This document shows positions 17,202 through 25,170 of a stretch of DNA of 48,531 nucleotides, in pieces. The notes beneath the pieces are model-generated. The model was not told the DNA's origin, did not search any database, and saw nothing but the letters and a program-made list of their open reading frames with translations. Within the stretch, counting starts at the first letter, position 1; each line of letters begins with the position of its first letter. The stretch is taken from contig UQQF01000011.1 of assembly GCA_900543085.1 (NCBI GenBank), positions 1 through 48,531 of the forward strand. Direction: 5' to 3'. The position numbers and the translations under genes are program-made. This DNA is from an uncultured Eubacteriales bacterium. GTDB lineage: Bacteria > Bacillota > Clostridia > Oscillospirales > Oscillospiraceae.

Positions 17202-17777
17202 ATGCGTACTGCGACCGTCACACGAAAAACCAACGAGACCGACATCACGCTAACGCTCTGCCTGGATGGAGGCGCTGCCAGCATATCCACCGGGCTGGGC
17301 TTCTTTGACCACATGCTGGAGCAGCTCTCCCGCCACGGCGGAATGGGGCTGGAGCTGATGTGCATGGGCGACCTGCACGTCGACGGTCACCACACCGTCG
17401 AGGACGTGGGTCTGGCGCTCGGCGAGGCGCTGAAGTCCGCGCTGGGCGACAAAAAGGGCATCGAGCGCTACGGCTCTGCGCTCATACCGATGGACGAGGC
17501 GCTTATCCTCTGCGCCGTAGACCTCAGCGGACGCCCCTGCCTGCGCTACAGCGCCGAGATACCGGCTCAGCGCGTCGGGGACTTCGACACCGAGCTTGTG
17601 CACGAGTTCATGCAGGCGCTGGCCAATGCGGGCGGTTTCGCGCTGCACATACGCCAGCTCGACGGCGTGAACTCGCACCACATCATCGAGGGCATGTTCA
17701 AGGCGCTCGCGCGTGCGCTCAAGCAGGCGGTCGCGGTGACGGGCAGCTCCCTGCCCAGCACCAAGGGGGTACTCTGA
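17202..17777 (+). CDS. hisB: imidazoleglycerol-phosphate dehydratase
   Basis: 191 residues, the monofunctional dehydratase without a phosphatase domain. Manganese-binding motifs FFDHMLEQLSRHGGM, DGHHTVEDVGLALGEAL, PMDEAL and VNSHHIIEGMFKALARALKQA are intact, and it ends in the conserved LPSTKGVL. The stop overlaps the hisH start by one base. Confidence 0.97.
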   Translation: MRTATVTRKTNETDITLTLCLDGGAASISTGLGFFDHMLEQLSRHGGMGLELMCMGDLHVDGHHTVEDVGLALGEALKSALGDKKGIERYGSALIPMDEALILCAVDLSGRPCLRYSAEIPAQRVGDFDTELVHEFMQALANAGGFALHIRQLDGVNSHHIIEGMFKALARALKQAVAVTGSSLPSTKGVL

Positions 17778-18391
17778 TGGTTGCGATAATCGACTACGGC
17801 GTAGGCAACCTGTTCTCGCTGAGCTGTTCTCTGGCCGCGATAGGCGCGGAGAGCACCGTGACCAGCGACACGGACGTCATCATGCGCGCCGACCGGGTCA
17901 TACTCCCCGGCGTGGGCGCGTTTGCCGACGCCTACGACAAGCTCTGCGCCGCCGGTATGGACAGAGCCGTGTACGCCGCCGCGGACGCGGGCAAGCCGCT
18001 GCTGGGCATCTGCCTCGGTATGCAGCTGCTCTTTGAGCGCAGCTATGAGTTCGGCGAGCACCGCGGCCTGGGACTGCTCAAGGGCGAGGTCATAGGCATG
18101 GAGGGCACACTGCCCGCCGGCCTGGACATCCCGCAGATAGGCTGGAACGCCCTGCACAAGACCAGGCCGAGCCGCATCCTCGCCAACACCGCCGAGGGCG
18201 CGCATGTCTACTTTGTCCACTCCTTCTACGCCGCGGGCTGCGGCGACAGCCTCGCCGCCACGACGGAATACGGACTGGAGCTGACCGCCGCCGTGGAGCG
18301 CGGCAACGTCTGCGGCTGCCAGTTCCACCCCGAAAAGAGCGGCGCCGTGGGCTTGGACATACTCCGCGCCTTCTGCGCAATGGAGGGCTGA
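17777..18391 (+). CDS. hisH: imidazole glycerol phosphate synthase, glutaminase subunit HisH
   Basis: 204 residues, class I glutamine amidotransferase. IDYGVGNLFSL at the N terminus, oxyanion region ILPGVGAF, nucleophile in LLGICLGMQLLF (Cys near residue 79), and the His-Glu pair in CQFHPEKSG. It supplies ammonia to HisF. The ATG at 17777 was chosen; a longer in-frame reading exists upstream but lies inside hisB. Confidence 0.96.
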   Translation: MVAIIDYGVGNLFSLSCSLAAIGAESTVTSDTDVIMRADRVILPGVGAFADAYDKLCAAGMDRAVYAAADAGKPLLGICLGMQLLFERSYEFGEHRGLGLLKGEVIGMEGTLPAGLDIPQIGWNALHKTRPSRILANTAEGAHVYFVHSFYAAGCGDSLAATTEYGLELTAAVERGNVCGCQFHPEKSGAVGLDILRAFCAMEG

Positions 18392-18393
18392 AC

Positions 18394-19110
18394 ATGCTGA
18401 TTTTCCCCGCAATAGATATGTACGGCGGCAAGGCCGTGCGGCTATACAAGGGCGACTATGCCAAAATGACCGTCTACAGCGACGACCCTGTGGGCATCGC
18501 GCGCGACTTCGCCGCGTCCGGGGCGGAGCAGATACACATGGTCGACCTCGAGGGCGCGCGCTCCGGCGAGATGCCAAACCTCGGCGTAGTGCGCGAGGTA
18601 GTCAAGGCCACCGGCACTTTCGTGGAGCTGGGCGGCGGCATCCGCAGCCTGGACGCGCTGGACGCGGTGTTTGACGCGGGCGTCTCCCGCGCCATACTCG
18701 GCACCGCGGCGGTCAGCGACCCGGCGTTCCTGGAGTCCGCCGTCGCAAAGTACGGCGGCAAGATCGCCGCCGGGTGCGACCTGAAGGACGGCGTCGTGGC
18801 CGTCAAGGGCTGGCTTGAAAGCTCGAAGCTCACGGCCGGCGACTTCTTCACGCGCATGACGGAGCTGGGCATAGACACCGTGATATGCACCGACATCGCC
18901 CGCGACGGAGCCATGCGCGGCGCGAACGCGGCGCTCTATGAGCAGATCATGGCCGCGCACCCGGGGATACGGCTCATCGCCTCCGGCGGCGTGTCCGGGA
19001 TGAACGACATAGCGCGCCTGAGGGCGCTGAATCTGTACGGAGCCATCATAGGAAAAGCGTACTACACGGGCGCGATCGACCTGAAAGCAGCGGTGGAGGC
19101 GGCAAAATGA
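18394..19110 (+). CDS. hisA: ProFAR isomerase HisA
   Basis: 238 residues, (beta/alpha)8 barrel. FPAIDMYGGKAVRLYKGDY carries the first catalytic Asp (Asp8); phosphate-binding LGGGIRSL and the second-half ICTDIARDGAMRGAN and IASGGVSG are present. It performs the Amadori isomerisation of the fourth pathway step. Two bases after hisH, ATGA overlap with hisF. Confidence 0.96.
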   Translation: MLIFPAIDMYGGKAVRLYKGDYAKMTVYSDDPVGIARDFAASGAEQIHMVDLEGARSGEMPNLGVVREVVKATGTFVELGGGIRSLDALDAVFDAGVSRAILGTAAVSDPAFLESAVAKYGGKIAAGCDLKDGVVAVKGWLESSKLTAGDFFTRMTELGIDTVICTDIARDGAMRGANAALYEQIMAAHPGIRLIASGGVSGMNDIARLRALNLYGAIIGKAYYTGAIDLKAAVEAAK

Positions 19111-19865
19111 TAACAAAACGTATAATCCCCTGTCTCGACGTGCGCGACGGCAGGGTCGTGAAGGGCGTCAACTTCGAGGGGCTGCGGGACGTCTCCTCCC
19201 CCGTTGCTCTGGCGGAATACTACACGGAAAACGGCGCGGACGAGCTGGTGTTCTACGACATCACGGCCAGCGCCGAGGCGCGCGGCATCTTCACCGACAT
19301 CCTGCGCGAGACGGCGTCCAAGGTGTTCATCCCCCTCACCGTGGGCGGCGGCATAAGCTCCCTGGAGGACTTTGACCGCGTGCTCAAGGCCGGAGCCGAC
19401 AAGGTCAGCGTGAACTCCGGCGCCATACGCGACCCGGAGCTCATTGGCCGCGCGGCCAAGCGCTACGGCAGCCAGTGCGTGGTGCTGTCGGTGGACGTGA
19501 AGCGCGTGGACGGCGAATTCCGCGTCTTCGCCCGCGGCGGGCGCGACGACACGGGGCTCGAGGCGCTCGGCTGGATAGAGCGCGGCGTGGCCGCCGGAGC
19601 CGGCGAGGTAGTCGTGAACAGCATAGACACGGACGGCGTCAAGGGCGGCTTTGACCTTGAAATGCTCGAGGCCGTGTGCGGGCGCGTGAACGTGCCCGTG
19701 GTCGCCTCCGGCGGTGCGGGCTGCGCGGCGGACTTCGTCACGCTCTTTGAGCGCGTGCCGCGCGTGAGCGCAGGTCTGGCCGCGAGCATCTTCCACTTCG
19801 GCGAGGTCGCCATACCGGATCTGAAGCGCGAGTTGGCCGCAAACGGCATAAATGTGAGGTTATGA
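19107..19865 (+). CDS. hisF: imidazole glycerol phosphate synthase, cyclase subunit HisF
   Basis: 252 residues. IPCLDVRDGRVVKGVNFEG (Asp11), LTVGGGISS, VVLSVDVKR (second catalytic Asp region), NSIDTDGVKGGFD and VASGGAG are the expected barrel motifs. It forms the imidazole ring with ammonia from HisH and releases AICAR. Ends 1 base before hisIE. Confidence 0.97.
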   Translation: MITKRIIPCLDVRDGRVVKGVNFEGLRDVSSPVALAEYYTENGADELVFYDITASAEARGIFTDILRETASKVFIPLTVGGGISSLEDFDRVLKAGADKVSVNSGAIRDPELIGRAAKRYGSQCVVLSVDVKRVDGEFRVFARGGRDDTGLEALGWIERGVAAGAGEVVVNSIDTDGVKGGFDLEMLEAVCGRVNVPVVASGGAGCAADFVTLFERVPRVSAGLAASIFHFGEVAIPDLKRELAANGINVRL

Positions 19866-19866
19866 C

Positions 19867-20520
19867 ATGGACAACACTGTACTTGAAAAGCTGAAATTCA
19901 ACGCCCACGGGCTTATCCCCGCCGTGGTCATCGACGCGGACGACGGCAAGCTGCTGATGGTGGCGTACATGAACCGCGAGAGCCTGGACATCACCCTGCG
20001 CGAGGGCTACACCTGCTTCTGGAGCCGCAGCCGCTCGGAGCTGTGGCGCAAGGGCGAGACCAGCGGCAACCGCCAGAGGGTCGTCAGCATCACCGCCGAC
20101 TGCGACTACGACACGCTGGAGATCAAGGTCCACAAGGCAGGTCCCGCCTGCCACACCGGCGCAGAGAGCTGCTTCTTCAACGAGCTGCTGCCCAGCGAGG
20201 AGCCGGAGCCGTTCTCCATACAGGCGCTGTACGAGCTGCTGCTAGACCGCAAGGCCACCAAGCCCGAGGGCAGCTACACCAGCTACCTCTTTGAAAAGGG
20301 TCTGGACAAGATACTCAAGAAGGTCGGCGAGGAGAGCACCGAGGTCATCATCGCCGCCCACGCCAGGGACAAGCGCGAGACTGTCTACGAGCTTGCGGAT
20401 CTGGCCTACCACGCCCTGGTGCTGATGGCGGAGCTGGGCATAACCCCCGGCGAGGTCAAGGCCGAGCTGGCCGGGAGACACATCATCGACCACAAGGTCA
20501 AGCAGGAGAAAATGACCTGA
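19867..20520 (+). CDS. hisIE: bifunctional phosphoribosyl-AMP cyclohydrolase / phosphoribosyl-ATP pyrophosphatase
   Basis: 217 residues in two domains. HisI (residues ~1-115): FWSRSRSELWRKGETSGN, metal-binding DCDYDTLEIKV and GPACHTGAESC. HisE (~120-205): a MazG-like helical pyrophosphatase, GLDKILKKVGEESTEVIIAA and YELADLAYHALVLM. It carries out steps two and three. Last gene of the operon, followed by a strong terminator. Confidence 0.96.
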   Translation: MDNTVLEKLKFNAHGLIPAVVIDADDGKLLMVAYMNRESLDITLREGYTCFWSRSRSELWRKGETSGNRQRVVSITADCDYDTLEIKVHKAGPACHTGAESCFFNELLPSEEPEPFSIQALYELLLDRKATKPEGSYTSYLFEKGLDKILKKVGEESTEVIIAAHARDKRETVYELADLAYHALVLMAELGITPGEVKAELAGRHIIDHKVKQEKMT

Positions 20521-20530
20521 ATACACGCAA

Positions 20531-20565
20531 AAACGCCCCCGCCTGTGTACAAGCGGGGGCATTTT
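20531..20565. terminator. bidirectional terminator after hisIE
   Basis: GCCCCCGC (20535-20542) pairs with GCGGGGGC (20553-20560); AAAAAC before it and ATTTTC after it. It serves both the his operon and the convergent chromate-type transporter genes. Confidence 0.85.
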
Positions 20566-20585
20566 CGTATACTTCTTCCGTTAGC

Positions 20586-21179
20586 TCAGGCTCCGCCGAG
20601 CTTGAAGACTATGCCGACTACGGCGGAGGCCGCGATATACGCCACGGGGTGTATGTCCTTGGTCGGCTTGATGTTCGTCAGCACGGCCAGCACCGCCGCC
20701 AGGATTATCGGTCCCCAGACAAAGAAGTCGGCTATGTTGCCGGTCTGCCGGTAAAGCGCCACGTTGAAAAGGGACTCGCCGAGCACGGATATGCCGGCGG
20801 CGGCGATCAGCGCCGTGGAGGCCGGACGCAGGCCGTAGAAGGCGGCGTTGATGTACTTGTTGTCCCGGTACTTCTGAAGGAACTTTGCAAGTATGAGCAC
20901 CAGGATCACGCCGGGGAGAATGGTACCCAGCGTGGCCAGAACGGCTCCCGGTATGCCTCCCACCGTGTATCCGACGTAGGTGGCCATGTTGATGCCGATG
21001 GGTCCCGGGGTGCTCTCGCTTACGGCCAGCATGTCCAGAACCTGCGCGCTGGTGTACCACCCGGTCTTGTCGCCGAGGTCGTAGAGGAAAGGCAGCGCGG
21101 CCATGCCGCCGCCTATGCAGAAGACTCCTATTTTCAGGAACTCCCAAAAGAGGCTCAGAAGCAGCAGAGCGTAGGTCAT
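20586..21179 (-). CDS. chromate transporter family protein, second half-subunit
   Basis: 197 residues, hydrophobic throughout with about six segments. CIGGGMAALPFLYD near the N terminus and SESTPGPIGINMATYVGY are the two signatures of the ChrA/CHR superfamily. Short CHR proteins work as pairs of half-size subunits, and the partner gene is directly upstream with an ATGA overlap. In gut Clostridia such pairs are common and the natural substrate is not established; chromate/sulfate exchange is only the family name. Confidence 0.9.
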   Translation of the reverse strand: MTYALLLLSLFWEFLKIGVFCIGGGMAALPFLYDLGDKTGWYTSAQVLDMLAVSESTPGPIGINMATYVGYTVGGIPGAVLATLGTILPGVILVLILAKFLQKYRDNKYINAAFYGLRPASTALIAAAGISVLGESLFNVALYRQTGNIADFFVWGPIILAAVLAVLTNIKPTKDIHPVAYIAASAVVGIVFKLGGA

Positions 21180-21733
21180 GCCTTCTCTCCCCCCTTCTTG
21201 TCGCTTACAACCGTTATGATTATGCCGGCCAGCGCCGCCGCCACCACAAGCAGTATGGGAGAGACGCCCGTAAATGCGCTGAGTGCAAAAACCGGCAGGA
21301 ACACTATGACTATGCTTTTCCAGTCCACCATCGCGCTTTTCCAGAGCTTGATCACCGCGTTGGCTATCAGCACTACCACGCAGGCACGTATACCCGCAAA
21401 AGCGTTCTGGACTATCGGATAGTCGGCGAAGGCCGTGAGGAAGGTCGCAATGACCGTGATGATCACCAGCGACGGCAGCGCGCTTGCAAACCCGGCTACC
21501 ACTCCGCCGAGGGTGCCCTTTCTGTGTCTGCCTATAAATACGCTGGTGTTGACCATAATTATGCCCGGCAGGCACTGAGCCATGGCATAGTAGTCCATGA
21601 CCTCCTCGTCCGTAGCCCACTTGTTGTGCTCTACTATGTCGCGCTGAAGTATGGGCAGCATGGCATAGCCGCCGCCGAAGGTCAGGGCGCCCACCTTGAT
21701 AAACGCCCAGAAGATTTGCAGATATTCTTTCAT
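21176..21733 (-). CDS. chromate transporter family protein, first half-subunit
   Basis: 185 residues, short-chain CHR protein. TFGGGYAMLPILQRD and AQCLPGIIMVNTSVFIG are the paired CHR motifs, equivalent to those in the next gene, so the two derive from one duplication. About six hydrophobic segments follow. Start at 21733 with GAGATGAG upstream. A promoter overlaps the end of pgcA, and a 14-bp hairpin stands between promoter and start. Confidence 0.9.
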   Translation of the reverse strand: MKEYLQIFWAFIKVGALTFGGGYAMLPILQRDIVEHNKWATDEEVMDYYAMAQCLPGIIMVNTSVFIGRHRKGTLGGVVAGFASALPSLVIITVIATFLTAFADYPIVQNAFAGIRACVVVLIANAVIKLWKSAMVDWKSIVIVFLPVFALSAFTGVSPILLVVAAALAGIIITVVSDKKGGEKA

Positions 21734-21763
21734 AGCACACTCATCTCGGTTCGTAGCGGAATT

Positions 21764-21796
21764 TGTGGCGGGAGAGCAAAGCGCTCTCCCGCCACA
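21764..21796. terminator. 14-bp hairpin in the leader of the chromate-type transporter
   Basis: Perfect 14-bp stem, TGTGGCGGGAGAGC (21764-21777) with its complement at 21783-21796, and a 5-base loop. It ends the pgcA operon or acts as an attenuator in the leader of the transporter genes; no U-run follows on the minus strand, so the role is uncertain. Confidence 0.55.
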
Positions 21797-21846
21797 TGGA
21801 ATATATTGCACTGTATATCAGGCGCAATTATTGCTCATACCGGCAA

Positions 21847-21875
21847 ATTATATCACTTGTTCAAACTTTCGGCAA
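21847..21875 (-). promoter_or_regulatory. candidate promoter of the chromate-type transporter pair
   Basis: Minus strand TTGCCG (21875-21870), 17 bases, TATAAT (21852-21847) with extended TG. The -35 lies inside the last codons of pgcA. Confidence 0.6.
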
Positions 21876-23583
21876 AGCTCTTGTAGCGTGCAATGCGCTC
21901 GTCACAGTCGGCGCGGCTCTCGCCCTGGGCGAGAATATAGACCTTTATCTTGGGCTCGGTGCCGCTGGGACGGACGATGAAGGCTGTGCCGTCGTCCAGC
22001 TCGAAGTACAGCACGTTGCTGCCCACGATGGGCGTCTTGCCGACCACACCCAGCTCGGCGACCGAGACAGTGCCGCTCTGATAGTCGCGCATACCCAGCA
22101 CGGCGCTGCCGCCGATCTCCTTGGGAGGCTCCGCGCGGAGTGAGGCCATGATGCCGCGCATCTTCTCCAGACCGTCAAGGCCGGGCATGACCAGATTGAG
22201 GGTCAGCTCGCCGAACCAGCCGTACTTCTCATACAGCGCGTCGAGCGCGTCGGCCAGCGTCATGCCCTTCTTGAAGTAGCTGGCGGCCATCTCCGCGACG
22301 AGCATACTGGCAGTTACGGCGTCCTTGTCGCGGACATAGTCGCCCATCATGTAGCCGTAGCTCTCCTCATAGGCGAGGATGTAGTTGTAGGAGCCGTCGC
22401 GCTTGTACTCGGCCAGCTTCTCGGCCATGAACTTGAATCCCGTGAACGTCTCCTCCACATGCACGCCGTTGCGCTCGGCTATCTCGCGTCCCATGTTGGT
22501 GGTGACGATGGTCTTTATGAAGGCCGGATTCTCGGGCATGGTGCCGTTAGCCTTCTTTGCGTTGATTATATAGTCGAGCAGCAGCACGCCCATCTGGTTG
22601 CCGGTGATGGTGTGGTACTCGCCGTCCTTGCCGCGCACCATAGTGCCGACGCGGTCGCTGTCCGGGTCGGTGCCTATGATGAGGTCGCTGCCGACCTGCT
22701 TGGCGAGATCCACCGCGAGATAGAAGCCCTCCGGGTTCTCCGGGTTGGGGCTTTTGACCGTCGGGAAATTGCCGTCGATTATCATCTGCTTGGGTTCGGC
22801 GTACAGGTGCTTTACGCCCAGGCGGCGCAGAGCCTCGGGGACGAGCTTGTGGCCGCAGCCGTGGAAGGGCGTATAGACGATTTTGAAGTCGTCCGCCACC
22901 TCGCGCACCACGGCGGGGTCTATGCTCATCTTCATGACCTCGGAGAGGAAGGCCTCGTCCGTCTCGGCGCCTATCACCGTGACCATGCCGGCCTCGACGG
23001 CCGCGTCGAAGTCCATGCGCTTGACGTCCTTGAAAATATCGAGCTGGCTCATCTTCTCGGCCACGGCTGCGGCGTGCTGCGGAGGCAGCTGGGCGCCGTC
23101 CGACCAGTAGACCTTGTAGCCGTTGTATTCGCGCGGATTGTGGCTGGCAGTGATGTTGATGCCGGCGGTGGCGCCGTAGCGGATAACGGCGAAGCTCAGC
23201 TCCGGGGTGGGGCGCAGCTCGTCGAATATGCGCACCTTTATCCCGTTCGCGGCAATCACGCCCGCAGCCTCATGCGCAAAGCGAGAGCTGTTCAGGCGGC
23301 AGTCGTAGCAGACCACCACGCCCTTCTCGCAGGCCTCGGCGCCCTCGGCCTTGATGACCTCGGCAAAGGCCTGGGTGGCCCAGCGTATGACGTGCACGTT
23401 CATACGGTTCAGGCCGGTGGCCATGACGCCGCGCAGTCCGGCAGTGCCGAACTCAAGCGGGGCATAGAAACGGCTCTCTATTTCCTTCTCGTCGTCCGCT
23501 ATGGCGGAGAGCTCTTTCCATTCCTCCTCGTCGAGTGCGGGGCTGTCCAGCCAATACTGGTATTCTTCCTTATAGCTCCTCAT
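21853..23583 (-). CDS. pgcA: phospho-sugar mutase (phosphoglucomutase/phosphomannomutase)
   Basis: 576 residues, the long alpha-D-phosphohexomutase form found in Firmicutes. Phosphoserine loop TASHNPREYNGYK (Ser147), metal loop GTDPDSDRVG, sugar-binding EESYGYM and phosphate-binding RPSGTEPKIK are all intact. It interconverts glucose-1-P and glucose-6-P (or mannose phosphates) for envelope polysaccharides. ATG 23583 was chosen over an upstream in-frame ATG because AAGGAGAG lies 9 bases before it. It overlaps the preceding small gene by 14 bases and closes the wal-murA operon. Confidence 0.93.
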   Translation of the reverse strand: MRSYKEEYQYWLDSPALDEEEWKELSAIADDEKEIESRFYAPLEFGTAGLRGVMATGLNRMNVHVIRWATQAFAEVIKAEGAEACEKGVVVCYDCRLNSSRFAHEAAGVIAANGIKVRIFDELRPTPELSFAVIRYGATAGINITASHNPREYNGYKVYWSDGAQLPPQHAAAVAEKMSQLDIFKDVKRMDFDAAVEAGMVTVIGAETDEAFLSEVMKMSIDPAVVREVADDFKIVYTPFHGCGHKLVPEALRRLGVKHLYAEPKQMIIDGNFPTVKSPNPENPEGFYLAVDLAKQVGSDLIIGTDPDSDRVGTMVRGKDGEYHTITGNQMGVLLLDYIINAKKANGTMPENPAFIKTIVTTNMGREIAERNGVHVEETFTGFKFMAEKLAEYKRDGSYNYILAYEESYGYMMGDYVRDKDAVTASMLVAEMAASYFKKGMTLADALDALYEKYGWFGELTLNLVMPGLDGLEKMRGIMASLRAEPPKEIGGSAVLGMRDYQSGTVSVAELGVVGKTPIVGSNVLYFELDDGTAFIVRPSGTEPKIKVYILAQGESRADCDERIARYKSFAESLNK

Positions 23584-23887
23584 CTTCGGACTCTCCTTCA
23601 AGTATGTTCTTTGCTTCATCAAGCATGGTCTCGGGGACGAATATATCCACGCCCTCCGCGCTCATGCCGAGCATCAGATTTCCAAATCCCCCATAGTGCG
23701 GATAACGTTTTACGTAGGGGATGCCGCAGGAGTCGAGCACGCCCGTCAATATGGCGTCGCCCATATCCAGCTGCGAACAGTTTGCGAGATACGCCGCCGG
23801 AACATAGTCGCCGTTTTCGTCCTTAGGCCACTTCTCCAGCACTTCTCCCGGCAGGTCGCGGCTCCATTCAAGCTTGGGTTCAGACAT
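23570..23887 (-). CDS. small DUF2007-like protein
   Basis: 105 residues, soluble. The second half (GDAILTGVLDSCGIPYVKRY ... GVDIFVPETMLDEAKNIL) resembles the DUF2007 'putative signal-transducing' fold: a short ferredoxin-like domain often beside metabolic genes. Function unknown. AAGGAGAG precedes the ATG. It sits between rlmH and pgcA and overlaps pgcA. Confidence 0.7.
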   Translation of the reverse strand: MSEPKLEWSRDLPGEVLEKWPKDENGDYVPAAYLANCSQLDMGDAILTGVLDSCGIPYVKRYPHYGGFGNLMLGMSAEGVDIFVPETMLDEAKNILEGESEDEEL

Positions 23888-23911
23888 AAACCTCTCTCCT
23901 TGCTCCGCCAG

Positions 23912-24394
23912 TCACTTGTGGTATTTTGTTCCGGCGTTTATCGTAAATGCCCTGTACACCTGCTCGGCGAGCATGACCCGCGCCAGGTGGTGAGGGAAGG
24001 TCATTTTGGACATGGAAAGCCGCATGTCGGCGCGCGCCTTCAGGCTCTCGTCCAGGCCGAAGGAGCCGCCCACGATGAAGCACACCCGGCCTATCCCCCG
24101 CGCGTCCAGCCCCGCCAGCTTTTCCGCCAGCTGCTCGCTGGAGCACATGCCGCCCTCGACGCAGAGGGCGCAGACGTACGCGCCCCGGGGTATGGCCTTC
24201 TCTATCTCGCGCGCCTCTTTTGAGAGCGCGACCTCTATCTCCCGCTCCGACGGTCGCTCGCCGAGACGCTGCTCGGCAATCTCGCGCACCTCGCACTTGC
24301 AGTAGGCGCCGAGGCGCTTTACGTATTCGTCAAACGCGTCGGCGAAGTGCCGCTCCTTCATCTTGCCGACGAAGACAAAGCTCACGCCGGGCAC
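23912..24394 (-). CDS. rlmH: 23S rRNA (pseudouridine1915-N3)-methyltransferase RlmH
   Basis: 160 residues, SPOUT-class methyltransferase acting on helix 69 of the 50S subunit in assembled ribosomes. The knot region CFIVGGSFGLDESLKARAD and the C-terminal SKMTFPHHLARVMLAEQVYRAFTI, ending GTKYHK, are characteristic. The GTG at 24394 was preferred because GGAGG lies 10 bases upstream and the length matches the family; a second GTG at 24385 would make an exact GTGA overlap with walJ. In many Firmicutes rlmH follows the wal operon, as here. Confidence 0.95.
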   Translation of the reverse strand: MPGVSFVFVGKMKERHFADAFDEYVKRLGAYCKCEVREIAEQRLGERPSEREIEVALSKEAREIEKAIPRGAYVCALCVEGGMCSSEQLAEKLAGLDARGIGRVCFIVGGSFGLDESLKARADMRLSMSKMTFPHHLARVMLAEQVYRAFTINAGTKYHK

Positions 24395-25170
24395 TTGACT
24401 CGCGCCTCCACGCTCACCGGTCCGAGCTGCGGCGCGGCCAGCAGCTCGACGCTGCATCCCGCGCGGCTGAGCGCGTCGCCCACTACGTTCAGCGCGCGAC
24501 CGGGCGTATTGTTTTCTCGGCTGATATGTCCCAAAATCAGCGTTTCCGCGCCGCTTTGCGCGAGAAGCACCGCCAATCTGGCGCAGTCCTCATTGCTCAA
24601 ATGTCCGTGCTCGGAGAGTATCCTCCGCTTGAGCACCGCCGGGTATCCTCCGTCGAGCAGCATCTGCACGTCGTGGTTCGCCTCGATGAGCGCCGCATTC
24701 ACGCCCGGCAGCACGCTCATAATCTCGTCGGTCACTACGCCGAGGTCGGTGCAGAAGCCCATGGAGCCCTCGTCCGAATCCAGCCTCAGCCCGCACGAGC
24801 CAGGGGTGTCGTGCGAGGTCGGGAAGGGCGTGAGCGTCACGCCTTTTATCTCCACGCTTGCTCCCGGCTGCACCGGTTCTATGTACTCCCCCGCCTCGGG
24901 TATCATCCCATAGAGGCGCGAGGCCACGGGTCGGTTTGCCAGGATGCGCACGCCGTGGTACTTGGTCAGCATGGCCAGGCCGCTGATGTGGTCGCTGTGC
25001 TCGTGGGTTATGAACACCGCGTCTATGTCGCCCGGGCTCAGCCCGTCCTGAGCCATAAAGCCCTTGAGCCGCCTGAGCGAGACGCCGTCGTCGACCAGGA
25101 TGCGCGCCGCGCCAATGCTCGCCAGGGCGCAGTTGCCCGTCGAGCCGCTTGCATATACGGTTATGCGCAT
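24382..25170 (-). CDS. walJ: MBL-fold hydrolase WalJ (YycJ)
   Basis: 262 residues, metallo-beta-lactamase fold. Metal motif THEHSDH (His56, His58, Asp60, His61), later HDTPGSCGL, CTDLG, IEANHD and LGHISREN. It belongs to the YycJ/WalJ group, a DNA-processing 5'-exonuclease-like family. Placement after yycHI-like genes in a WalRK operon supports the name. It starts on the last base of the murA stop. Confidence 0.9.
   Translation of the reverse strand: MRITVYASGSTGNCALASIGAARILVDDGVSLRRLKGFMAQDGLSPGDIDAVFITHEHSDHISGLAMLTKYHGVRILANRPVASRLYGMIPEAGEYIEPVQPGASVEIKGVTLTPFPTSHDTPGSCGLRLDSDEGSMGFCTDLGVVTDEIMSVLPGVNAALIEANHDVQMLLDGGYPAVLKRRILSEHGHLSNEDCARLAVLLAQSGAETLILGHISRENNTPGRALNVVGDALSRAGCSVELLAAPQLGPVSVEARVKCPA

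Noticed and set aside
17360..17776. Longer hisH start inside hisB
   Set aside because: The first 139 codons of that reading are the shifted frame of hisB; HisH homology begins at 17777.
22459..23826. 455-codon plus-strand open frame opposite pgcA
   Set aside because: It is the mirror of pgcA, His/Ala/Val-rich and without motifs.
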